Below, piece by piece: positions 56,797 to 64,000 of a stretch of 64,000 nucleotides of DNA. The notes below the pieces were generated by a model. The model made no database searches. It was not told where the DNA came from and worked only from the letters and a program-made list of their open reading frames with translations. Source of the stretch: Cyclobacterium plantarum. Its GTDB lineage: Bacteria > Bacteroidota > Bacteroidia > Cytophagales > Cyclobacteriaceae. The stretch is from positions 62,001-126,000 of the forward strand of contig NZ_JAANYN010000002.1 of assembly GCF_011290685.1 (NCBI RefSeq), in the 5' to 3' direction. A program made the position numbers and the translations under genes. The stretch's first letter is position 1. Each line of letters begins with the position of its first letter.

Positions 56797-57252
56797 TTAA
56801 ACCGCCTTTGCCATGGCGGAAGCTATTTGCATCAAGGCATGGGTCTCCTCATCGGAAAATTCGTATGGATCCTTTTTGGCTATGCCAAGTGTGCCATAGA
56901 GAACCCCATCCAGGAGCATAGGAGCGGTAATGGCTCCTTCCACTTTGGTGTCTTTGGCTCCAGGCCGTACGACTCCTGAGGCATCAGTTTGCAGGTTGCA
57001 AACCTGCACAGCTTCTTTTCTTTCGGCGGCAATACCCGCCATCCCTTTCCCCACAGGGATCTGGGACATTTTTGGCAATAAAAAATCCGGTATACCTACC
57101 TGGGCCTTTAATTCCAAAAGATCACTTTCTTTGCCCAGCACATGCACCGTGCCCGTTACACAATCAAATGCTGCAAGCGTTTCCTCCAACCAATGCTGCC
57201 AATCGGGATCAGGACTGGTTTTAATTAAATCTATGAGAGTTTTGGCCTTCAT
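56797..57252 (-). CDS. GAF domain-containing protein
   Basis: 151 residues from the ATG at 57252 (57261 is also possible). A single GAF domain covers almost the whole protein (VTGTVHVLG, MSQIPVGKGMAGIAAERKEAVQV, GAITAPMLLDGVLYGTLGIAKKDPYEFSDEE). There is no output domain, so it may bind a small ligand as a stand-alone sensor, as in free methionine sulfoxide reductase-type proteins; the catalytic Cys set of that enzyme is not evident. Confidence 0.82.
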   Translation of the reverse strand: MKAKTLIDLIKTSPDPDWQHWLEETLAAFDCVTGTVHVLGKESDLLELKAQVGIPDFLLPKMSQIPVGKGMAGIAAERKEAVQVCNLQTDASGVVRPGAKDTKVEGAITAPMLLDGVLYGTLGIAKKDPYEFSDEETHALMQIASAMAKAV

Positions 57253-57319
57253 ATATGACAAATTTCTTTGGTAAATAAATATCTGCTACAATAAGGAATT
57301 ACTACTTACATTTTCAGGT

Positions 57320-57327
57320 TATATTTG
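57320..57327 (+). promoter_or_regulatory. Candidate -7 element for rsmE
   Basis: TATATTTG matches TAnnTTTG, 27 nt before the rsmE ATG at 57355. It also supports the ATG start over a TTG at 57325 that would lie inside the element. Confidence 0.45.
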
Positions 57328-57354
57328 CGACAAGAAAAAACAAAAATCCGGCAA

Positions 57355-58059
57355 ATGCAATTGTTTTTTGAAGAACACATCAGTGGAGAATCTTTTGAGT
57401 TGGAAGGAAAGGAATCCAATCATTTGGTAAAGGTTTTAAGAAAAAATATTGGGGATACAGTCCTTTTCACCAATGGCAAGGGGTCATTCTTTACTTGTAT
57501 GGTTGAGGACAACCATCCCAAGAGATGTAAATTAAAGATTATCGCCCAGGATTTCTCCCCTTTGGAAAAATTCCATATTCATTTGGCCATAGCTCCAACA
57601 AAGAATCTGGATCGCATGGAGTGGATGCTTGAAAAAATCACAGAGATGGGCTTCAATGAGATTACCTTTCTCAAAACCAACCACATTGAAAGAAGCCAGG
57701 TCAATTTTGATCGCCTGACCAAAAAACTGATTGCTGCCTGCAAGCAAAGCTTTAAAGCATGGCTGCCTGTATTGAATGAAATCACTGAATTTGAAGATTT
57801 TATTTCAGACAACGCTTTTACCAACCACGAACGTTACATCGCCTACCTGGACAAGGAAAACACCAAACATTTATTCCAATTGGCCAAACCCAATCAATCC
57901 TATCTGGTTTTGGTTGGCCCGGAGGGTGATTTCAGTCCAGGCGAAGTAGCTATGGCCCTGGAAAAAGGCTTTAAACCTTGTTCGCTGGGCAAACATCGCT
58001 TGAGAACAGAAACAGCGGGACTAGCTGTCGTGCATACCCTTAATTTACTTCATGTTTAA
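57355..58059 (+). CDS. rsmE: 16S rRNA (uracil(1498)-N(3))-methyltransferase
   Basis: 234 residues from the ATG at 57355 (MQLFFEEHISG). An N-terminal PUA-like part (HLVKVLRKNIGDTVLFTNGKG) precedes a SPOUT knot with LAIAPTKNLDRMEWMLEKITEMG, LVGPEGDFSPGE and LGKHRLRTETAG. It methylates U1498 of 16S rRNA using S-adenosylmethionine. Confidence 0.95.
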   Translation: MQLFFEEHISGESFELEGKESNHLVKVLRKNIGDTVLFTNGKGSFFTCMVEDNHPKRCKLKIIAQDFSPLEKFHIHLAIAPTKNLDRMEWMLEKITEMGFNEITFLKTNHIERSQVNFDRLTKKLIAACKQSFKAWLPVLNEITEFEDFISDNAFTNHERYIAYLDKENTKHLFQLAKPNQSYLVLVGPEGDFSPGEVAMALEKGFKPCSLGKHRLRTETAGLAVVHTLNLLHV

Positions 58060-58101
58060 AACTAAATTCAGTTTTCTGGCAAACGGATCTCCCTGGAGCT
58101 A

Positions 58102-58836
58102 TCATTGCCCAAAAAAGGCATCATAGTAGGCAAGGGCCTTATCAAGGTCTTCAGGTACATCGATGGCCACGGCCTGGTGATTGGTCTTCACCATTTTGAT
58201 CTTATATCCATTTTCGAGCAACCTCAACTGTTCCAACATTTCTGTTTTTTCCAATGTGGATTTCTCCCACCCCGTGAATGCCATTAACAATTCCTTTTTA
58301 TAGGCATAAATCCCAATATGCCTGTAATATTCAGGGGTGCTGTTTTCATTTCGTTGAAAAGGAATTGCTGATCGACTGAAATAAAGGGAAAAATTATTTG
58401 CATCAACCACCACCTTGACGATGTTTGTGTTTTGAATGAGCTCATGCCCTTTAATTGAACTCATCAATGAGGCTACTTTTACCTGGGGATCAGCGAAAAC
58501 GGCTATTAAATCCGAAAGAGAACTTTTGTCTTGAAAGGGTTCATCACCCTGAACGTTTACAATGATATCTGCCTCAATGGATTCTGCTGCTTCGGCAATC
58601 CTATCCGAACCACTTTCATGCTCTTTTCGGCTAAAAAACACTTTACCACCTTCATTTTCTATCGCCCTGGCAATGTCTTTATGATCAGTTACCACCATGA
58701 CCTCATCAAAAACACCGGTTGCCAGGGTGCTGAGATAGGTTCTTGCAATCAAAGGTTTTCCCCTTAAATCTGACAAAAGCTTGGCCGGGAACCTGGTAGC
58801 CCCAAATCTTGCAGGAATTAATGCAATGGTCTTCAT
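58102..58836 (-). CDS. kdsB: 3-deoxy-manno-octulosonate cytidylyltransferase
   Basis: 244 residues. The nucleotide-binding start IPARFGATRFPAKLL, the catalytic HESGSDRIAEAA and NVQGDEPF blocks, and YRHIGIYAYKKELL are diagnostic. It activates Kdo as CMP-Kdo for lipopolysaccharide core synthesis, as expected in a Gram-negative envelope. It converges with rsmE. Confidence 0.96.
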   Translation of the reverse strand: MKTIALIPARFGATRFPAKLLSDLRGKPLIARTYLSTLATGVFDEVMVVTDHKDIARAIENEGGKVFFSRKEHESGSDRIAEAAESIEADIIVNVQGDEPFQDKSSLSDLIAVFADPQVKVASLMSSIKGHELIQNTNIVKVVVDANNFSLYFSRSAIPFQRNENSTPEYYRHIGIYAYKKELLMAFTGWEKSTLEKTEMLEQLRLLENGYKIKMVKTNHQAVAIDVPEDLDKALAYYDAFFGQ

Positions 58837-59008
58837 TTATTGGAAATACTGTTTTAACTTTAACGGTTACCAGCTTCAATCGAAAAATTGGTTTTGTTCT
58901 TCCGGAAGCCGTAAAATATTGAGTTGTAAAACTAATGAAAATTACTTCAAAATAGGGAAATAAGCTTTGGTATTACCGGAATGTACCCAAGCTGCTAAAA
59001 AATGTCTT

Positions 59009-60895
59009 ATGAAAAATCATGTAAATAGCCTTTGGCTGATGTCCTTGCTCCTGGTGTTATCCTTCCAACCAACTTTTGGGCAGGAGCAAGCCGATTATGT
59101 GGTACAAAATTACGAGAAAAAAGAATATACAATCCCCATGCGGGATGGCACCCAGCTGCATACGGTGGTTTACAGCCCCCTGGATACATCCAGAACTTAT
59201 CCGATGTTAATGCAAAGAACCCCTTACAGTGCAGGACCTTACGGAGAGGGAAACCTGAAAAACAGCCTGGGGCCGTCCCCTTTTCTAATGGAAGACGGGT
59301 ATATATTTGTCTATCAGGACGTTCGTGGAAGGTGGATGTCTGAAGGAAGCTATGACAACATGCGGCCCACATTAACCGAAAGAAGTGGTGATCCGCAAGA
59401 TATCGACGAAAGTACAGATACCTATGATACCATAGAATGGTTGTTGGCCAATGTGGACAACCACAATGGCAAAGTGGGTCAATGGGGCATCAGTTACCCC
59501 GGATTTTACAGTGCTGCGGCCTTGCCCTATGCCCATCCCAGTCTTAAGGCTGTATCTCCCCAGGCACCAATAGGAGACTTCTATTTTGATGATTTTCACC
59601 ATAATGGCGCTTATTTCCTAAGTTATTGGTTGGCCACTTCCGTATTTGGTTATCAAAAGGAAGAGCCGACGACAGAAGCCTGGTACGACATGGTCAATCC
59701 CGGTACCAATGATGGCTATCAATTTTTCATGGACATGGGACCATTAAAGAATGCTGACAAATACTATGGTGCCGACAATTTCTTTTGGCAGCAATTGAAG
59801 AACAATCCCGACTACAATGAATTCTGGCAAAAAAGGAGCATTATTCCGCATTTGAACGATGTCTCACCCGCTGTGATGGTCGTTGGAGGCTGGTTTGATG
59901 CAGAAGATTTATATGGGCCATTGACAATTTACAAGACCATAGAAAAAAATAATCCCGATACTTACAACAGCCTGGTAATGGGTCCCTGGTCGCACGGGGA
60001 CTGGTCAAGAGAAACGGGTCCGCAAGTAATATCCAACATGTATTTTGGGGATTCCATCTCCACCTGGTACCAAAAAGAAGTGGAACGGAAATTTTTCCAT
60101 CATTTTCTTAAAGCCGAATCAACAGGTAAGCCAGGCTTGCCCGAAGCGTACATGTTTGATACGGGATTGAATAAATGGGAAGCCTTTCAGGAATGGCCTC
60201 CAAAGGAAAGTGAGTGGAAAAGCTTTTACTTTCAGGAAAAAGGAGGGCTTTCACCTGAAAAACCAACGGGAAACAGGTTTTCATCTTTTGAATCAGACCC
60301 TGCCAATCCCGTACCTTACAGCCAGGATATCAAAATTACATTTACCCCCAGGAAATACATGGCCGACGACCAGCGCTTTGCGGCAAGGAGACCCGATGTA
60401 TTGACCTTCGAAACCCCGGTGCTCGAAGAAGACCTGACACTTGCAGGAGAAATCATGGCCCAATTAAAAGTCGCCACCTCCCAGACAGATGCTGATTGGG
60501 TTGTGAAGCTCATTGATGTTTTTCCGGGAGATCATCCCAACCACCCATATGTCCTGGATGGAGTAGACATGGGAAATTACCACCTAATGGTACGATCGGA
60601 GGTAATCAGAGGCAGGTACAGGGATAGTTTTGAAAAACCAAGCCCCTTTATTCCCGACCAAATTACCGATGTAGACTTTCAATTACAGGATGTTTATCAT
60701 ACCTTTAAGAAAGGGCACAAAATACAGATACAGGTTCAAAGTACCTGGTTTCCATTAATAGACAGAAATCCTCAGAAATATGTGGAGAATATCTTTGAAG
60801 CCTCAGAAGAAGATTTTGTGAAGGCTTTGCATAAAGTATTTCACACGGAAAATTTTCCGAGCAAAATAAATGTTATGGTATTACCAAAAGAATAA
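59009..60895 (+). CDS. CocE/NonD family hydrolase (S15-type), exported
   Basis: 628 residues from the ATG at 59009, which gives a signal peptide (MKNHVNSLWLMSLLLVLSF...FGQ). The alpha/beta-hydrolase core has QDVRGRWMSEG, the nucleophile GQWGISYPG (S162), the acid in GGWFDAED and the His in GPWSHGDW. A C-terminal jellyroll (PepX_C) follows. Family members hydrolyse acyl or peptide bonds, such as Xaa-Pro peptides, cocaine or alpha-amino acid esters; the substrate here is unknown. It is 16 bp upstream of a ferritin gene. Confidence 0.9.
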   Translation: MKNHVNSLWLMSLLLVLSFQPTFGQEQADYVVQNYEKKEYTIPMRDGTQLHTVVYSPLDTSRTYPMLMQRTPYSAGPYGEGNLKNSLGPSPFLMEDGYIFVYQDVRGRWMSEGSYDNMRPTLTERSGDPQDIDESTDTYDTIEWLLANVDNHNGKVGQWGISYPGFYSAAALPYAHPSLKAVSPQAPIGDFYFDDFHHNGAYFLSYWLATSVFGYQKEEPTTEAWYDMVNPGTNDGYQFFMDMGPLKNADKYYGADNFFWQQLKNNPDYNEFWQKRSIIPHLNDVSPAVMVVGGWFDAEDLYGPLTIYKTIEKNNPDTYNSLVMGPWSHGDWSRETGPQVISNMYFGDSISTWYQKEVERKFFHHFLKAESTGKPGLPEAYMFDTGLNKWEAFQEWPPKESEWKSFYFQEKGGLSPEKPTGNRFSSFESDPANPVPYSQDIKITFTPRKYMADDQRFAARRPDVLTFETPVLEEDLTLAGEIMAQLKVATSQTDADWVVKLIDVFPGDHPNHPYVLDGVDMGNYHLMVRSEVIRGRYRDSFEKPSPFIPDQITDVDFQLQDVYHTFKKGHKIQIQVQSTWFPLIDRNPQKYVENIFEASEEDFVKALHKVFHTENFPSKINVMVLPKE

Positions 60896-60911
60896 TATAA
60901 ACGAAAAGTAT

Positions 60912-61460
60912 ATGAAAACCAAAGAAAAAGAAATAGTAACCTTAAAAAGGTCACTGCTCATGGATACGGAAAATAAACTCAACAAGCAGGTAGAAATGGA
61001 GGGAAAATCTTCCGCTTATTATCTTTCTATGGCTTCATGGGCTGAAATGCAGGGTTTTTCCAATTCTGCCAGCTTTCTCTATGACCATGCGGAAGAAGAG
61101 CGGGGTCACATGTTAAAATTGTTCCGGTATATCAACGAGGCAGGAGGACATGCCATCCAACCAGAAATCACCAATATCCGGCAACATTTTAATTCTCTCA
61201 GGGAGGTCTTTGAACTTATCCTGGAGCATGAAATTGCAGTGACGAAATCCATCAATAGCATCGTAGACCATTGTTTCAATGTAAAAGATTTTGCAACCTT
61301 TAGCTTTATGCAATGGTTTGTTACCGAGCAAAGGGAAGAAGAGACATTAGCCAGAAGAGCCCTGGAGATTTTTGAAATCATAGGGGAAGAAGGCATTGGA
61401 CTTTGGACAATTGATCAGGAAATGGGTAAATTGCATTCTGCCACAGCAACCAAGGAATAG
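60912..61460 (+). CDS. Ferritin
   Basis: 182 residues from the ATG at 60912 (MKTKEKEIVTLKRSLLMD); a later ATG at 60960 is also possible. It is a four-helix bundle with ferroxidase ligands: E in NKQVEMEGKSSAYYLSMASW, E and H in HAEEERGHMLKL, E in ELILEHEIAV, and FVTEQREEE. It forms an iron-storage cage in the cytoplasm. It may be read through from the CocE gene; a strong terminator follows. Confidence 0.93.
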   Translation: MKTKEKEIVTLKRSLLMDTENKLNKQVEMEGKSSAYYLSMASWAEMQGFSNSASFLYDHAEEERGHMLKLFRYINEAGGHAIQPEITNIRQHFNSLREVFELILEHEIAVTKSINSIVDHCFNVKDFATFSFMQWFVTEQREEETLARRALEIFEIIGEEGIGLWTIDQEMGKLHSATATKE

Positions 61461-61483
61461 CACAAAAATTATTCTCTCAACAG

Positions 61484-61520
61484 AAACCCTTCAAGATCAA
61501 ATTTCTTGAAGGGTTTTTTT
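61484..61520 (+). terminator. Strong terminator after ferritin
   Basis: AAACCCTTCAAGA (61484-61496) and TCTTGAAGGGTTT (61504-61516) form a perfect 13-bp stem with a 7-nt loop, continuing into a T-run. Confidence 0.88.
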
Positions 61521-61631
61521 ATTAAGGAACATCCTCTAATCGAGAATTGGTTTATGGCTTAATTTTTGAGTAATTTATTTTATTCTTATCAATTAATCCT
61601 TATATTTCCTTTGACAATAAACCCTACACTC

Positions 61632-62162
61632 ATGAAAAAATTATTTTCCATTTGGATGGTTTTATTTTTCCTAATAGCAGGCTTGGGTTTTTCCCAGATT
61701 CCCGATACCATTGAAGTAGAACCTTTTCCTGAAAAATCGAAAAAAACAACCTCTCAGAAAGAACTGGAGGGTTTGTGGGAATTGAGCTATATCTATGACA
61801 AATTCAAGCCATTTGATGAGCTCTTTCCCGATAAAAAACCTACCCTTTACTTTGACACGGTCAATAAAACAGCCTTTGGCCACACGGGTTGTAATATTTT
61901 TAGCATCCTCACCTACCTGGAAGGAAACGGTATTGATGTGCTGGGGTTCATGGGAATGACAGAAAAGTTGTGTGAAGGAAATGGGGAAGACATTTTTCTT
62001 ACCGTCTTAAAATCAGCTCATACTTTTGAAATAGATGAGGAAGGAACACTTTCCTTTTCCTGCGGTAATTTAGAAATCATGAAAATGAAAAAACTGGAGA
62101 ATGATAATAACAATCCCTTTGAAATACCAAAGATTATGGCCTGGATTCCAGTTGGATTTTAA
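61632..62162 (+). CDS. META-domain (HslJ-like) protein, exported
   Basis: 176 residues from the ATG at 61632, which starts a signal peptide (MKKLFSIWMVLFFLIAGLGFSQ). The core shows the META/HslJ pattern: LEGLWELSYIYDK, LYFD, FGHTGCNIF, MGMTEKLCEGNGEDIFL and a final strand pair. META proteins are small periplasmic or surface beta-proteins linked to stress or motility; the exact role is unknown. Confidence 0.75.
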   Translation: MKKLFSIWMVLFFLIAGLGFSQIPDTIEVEPFPEKSKKTTSQKELEGLWELSYIYDKFKPFDELFPDKKPTLYFDTVNKTAFGHTGCNIFSILTYLEGNGIDVLGFMGMTEKLCEGNGEDIFLTVLKSAHTFEIDEEGTLSFSCGNLEIMKMKKLENDNNNPFEIPKIMAWIPVGF

Positions 62163-62240
62163 CCTAAATCTGAAAGATTAACGCCTACCCTATTTTTTTC
62201 AGGTCTGAACCAATACATCATTATTATTTTTCAGTTCTAT

Positions 62241-63722
62241 TTAAATCCCATTTTCCAAGGATTTAGCCTTCAATACCAGGTTAGTCCTGAATTCATACAA
62301 ACTGGCCTCCAGGCCCACGGGATAAATATGTGGATTGATCAATCTTTTGTGTGTTTTATCAAAAGCAGCCAACCTGTCCTGAGTTCTTTGCCTGATTTGA
62401 TGAATAGTCGGTCTGTGATATACTTTTTCTCCTTTTGAAAAAATAGGTTTAAGCAAAATCTCAGCTTCCGCATTCTCCACAGCTATTTTTTTTCTCCTGG
62501 TTGGATCGTTTGGATCGATGATCGTAACTTTGTGTCCCTGGTCTACCCCTTCCAAATAAATCATGTCCGCAATGGCTTTTCCCTGTGCGGTGAACCTCAA
62601 TACATTATGATAACCGGGGATATTTATTTTTATCGATTGCTGGGACAACTTGATCTTCGGAATCCATTCCTGATCAGCATTTTTCAAGGCAGAAAGCTTG
62701 TATACAGCCCCCAGGGCAGGCTGATCGAAAGCGGTCACCAACTTGGTACCTACGCCCCAGATGTCTATAGCCGCTTCCTGCATTTTAAGTGAGGTAATGA
62801 TGTGTTCATCCAGATCATTGCTTGCTACTATTTTCACTTCGGGGAATCCAGACTTATCCAACATTTCCCTGGCCATAATACTGAAATAGGCCAAATCTCC
62901 TGAATCAATACGAATCCCCTTCAGTTGTCTTCCCTTTTCTCTCAACCTTTGGGCAATGACTATGGCATTCCTTACACCCTGTGTAATGTCATAAGTGTCT
63001 ACCAACAATATGGTATCGTCGGGAAAGGTGGCTGCATATGCTTCGAAAGCTTCCATTTCATTGTCGAATGACATGATCCAACTATGGGCATGGGTGCCAG
63101 AAACCGGAATATCAAAAAGTTTACCTGCCATTACATTGGAGGTAGAGGAACAACCTCCTATGTAAGAAGCCCTGCTTGCAGCCAGGGCCCCATCTATGCC
63201 CTGAGCTCTCCTTAATCCAAATTCCATCACCGGATCCCCGTTGGCAGCCAGTACAATCCTTGCCGCTTTTGTGGCAATTAAAGTCTGGAAATTAATGATA
63301 TTCAGTAATGGTGTTTCCAGAAGTTGGCACTGGATCAATGGTCCCTTTACCCTAACAATAGGCATATTGGGAAAAACCACCTCACCTTCCTCAACCGCAT
63401 CTACATCACAACTAAAAGTAAGGTTTTTTAAATAGGTAATAAATTCAGGATCGAATTCCTTATTTCCTTTGGCATCCTTCATATCTGCCAGGTAAGCCAG
63501 ATCTTGATCCGTAAACTTCATGTTTCGGCAATAATCAATGACATAATCCAATCCTGCGGCAATGGTAAAACCACTTTGAAAGGGATTTTTCCTGAAAAAA
63601 AGATTGAAAACTGCTTCTTCCTCTGCTTTTCCCGATTTCCAATAGGCATATGCCATGGTAAACTGGTAAAAATCAGTCAACAAGGTCAGTGAACTTTGGT
63701 AAAGATCTTTTGTGATTTTCAT
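62241..63722 (-). CDS. pncB: Nicotinate phosphoribosyltransferase
   Basis: 493 residues, normal for the longer bacterial form. LLTDFYQFTMAYAYWKSG is the N-terminal signature. GIDGALAASRASYIGGCSSTSNV, VSGTHAHSWIM (catalytic His) and GIRIDSGDLAYFS are the PRPP/nicotinate sites. It makes nicotinate mononucleotide in NAD salvage. A -7-like element lies just upstream. Confidence 0.95.
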   Translation of the reverse strand: MKITKDLYQSSLTLLTDFYQFTMAYAYWKSGKAEEEAVFNLFFRKNPFQSGFTIAAGLDYVIDYCRNMKFTDQDLAYLADMKDAKGNKEFDPEFITYLKNLTFSCDVDAVEEGEVVFPNMPIVRVKGPLIQCQLLETPLLNIINFQTLIATKAARIVLAANGDPVMEFGLRRAQGIDGALAASRASYIGGCSSTSNVMAGKLFDIPVSGTHAHSWIMSFDNEMEAFEAYAATFPDDTILLVDTYDITQGVRNAIVIAQRLREKGRQLKGIRIDSGDLAYFSIMAREMLDKSGFPEVKIVASNDLDEHIITSLKMQEAAIDIWGVGTKLVTAFDQPALGAVYKLSALKNADQEWIPKIKLSQQSIKINIPGYHNVLRFTAQGKAIADMIYLEGVDQGHKVTIIDPNDPTRRKKIAVENAEAEILLKPIFSKGEKVYHRPTIHQIRQRTQDRLAAFDKTHKRLINPHIYPVGLEASLYEFRTNLVLKAKSLENGI

Positions 63723-63742
63723 AAAAGTAGTATTGTGAAGCC

Positions 63743-63750
63743 CAAATTTA
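63743..63750 (-). promoter_or_regulatory. Candidate -7 element for pncB
   Basis: The minus strand reads TAAATTTG, matching TAnnTTTG, 20 nt before the ATG at 63722. No good -33 TTG was found. Confidence 0.4.
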
Positions 63751-63783
63751 CAGGTTTCAACGGCTTAATCCATCATTTAACCC

Positions 63784-64000
63784 TTAATTTATCCTACCTC
63801 TTCTCGAATTGAACAAATTCATGATCACTCCTGAAAGTACCAGTAACATGCCAGCATATGTCCAGATATTGTAGGTTTCATTGAAAAGAACAAAACCAAA
63901 ACCCAGGGCATAGATGATCCCAATGTAATTCAAGCTGGCCACTTTGGCCAAATTGGCATTTTGATAGGCCATGGTCATGAAATATTGCGCAAATTGGGTC
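63784..64000 (-). CDS. EamA/DMT family permease, C-terminal part (cut by right edge)
   Basis: The reading frame stays open to the window edge (preceding residues TQFAQYF), so the gene begins outside. The visible 72 residues hold the last two helices and the conserved pattern of the EamA domain: ANLAKVASLNYIGIIYALGFGFVLFNE and IWTYAGMLLVLSGVIMN. These permeases export or import amino acids, sugars or other metabolites; the substrate is unknown. An internal ATG at 63978 is not the true start. Confidence 0.8.
   Translation of the reverse strand, partial: TQFAQYFMTMAYQNANLAKVASLNYIGIIYALGFGFVLFNETYNIWTYAGMLLVLSGVIMNLFNSRRGRIN

Overview
The window looks like a chromosomal segment of a marine- or soil-type Bacteroidota, most likely order Cytophagales and near Cyclobacteriaceae. 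This rests on gene content: gldC, a TonB receptor with a CarboxypepD_reg-like N-terminal domain, DUF5686, DUF3098, M16 protease and DUF6807 proteins, many SPI/SPII/Tat-exported enzymes, and promoters of the Bacteroidota type (TTG - about 19 nt - TAnnTTTG). The genus is inference. No rRNA, tRNA, CRISPR array, transposase, phage gene or SusC/SusD pair was found.

Layout. 1-0.7 kb: the end of an AT-rich accessory gene running off the left edge, with no ATG start. 0.7-1.6 kb: non-coding, with short degenerate repeats. 1.6-16.3 kb: exported or sugar-related catabolic genes (FAD oxidoreductase, glycerophosphodiesterase-like protein, TIM-barrel isomerase, alpha/beta hydrolase, DUF5686 outer-membrane protein, sodium/solute symporter, two Tat-exported Gfo/Idh/MocA oxidoreductases). 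These are separated by unusually long gaps filled with small palindromic repeats, most strikingly two ~384-bp copies of a multi-hairpin element at 11.16-11.55 and 11.93-12.31 kb. 16.6-20.2 kb: hybrid histidine kinase, SDR, YtxH protein. 20.5-37.8 kb: a degradative block with a PLC-like/alkaline phosphatase fusion, lactonase, beta-helix protein, sialidase, M16 protease, DUF6807 lipoprotein, LamG protein, sulfatase, and a 1274-residue DUF6807/dehydrogenase/HEAT/cytochrome c fusion.

38.5-44.7 kb is housekeeping: pdeM, then a tight run ftsX-DUF3098-uppP-truB-ribF continuing into two CoA-transferase subunits, then gldC. 44.9-51.9 kb: two exported ferritin-like proteins, a TonB receptor paired with an SGNH-hydrolase lipoprotein, and a MobA-like nucleotidyltransferase. 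51.9-56.8 kb: an amino-sugar module with a GH109-type oxidoreductase-fold glycosidase, NagB and a sugar MFS permease in one orientation, and a divergent HGSNAT/DUF5009-type membrane acyltransferase. 56.8-64 kb: GAF protein, rsmE, kdsB, CocE/NonD hydrolase, ferritin, META-domain protein, nicotinate phosphoribosyltransferase, and an EamA permease cut by the right edge.

Together the genes suggest a polysaccharide/glycoconjugate degrader. The sialidase, sulfatase, GH109-like enzyme, NagB and permease would fit scavenging of sialylated or sulfated amino sugars, but no shared regulation is visible, so that link is inference. The most unusual items are the covarying hairpin repeats and the two large domain fusions.
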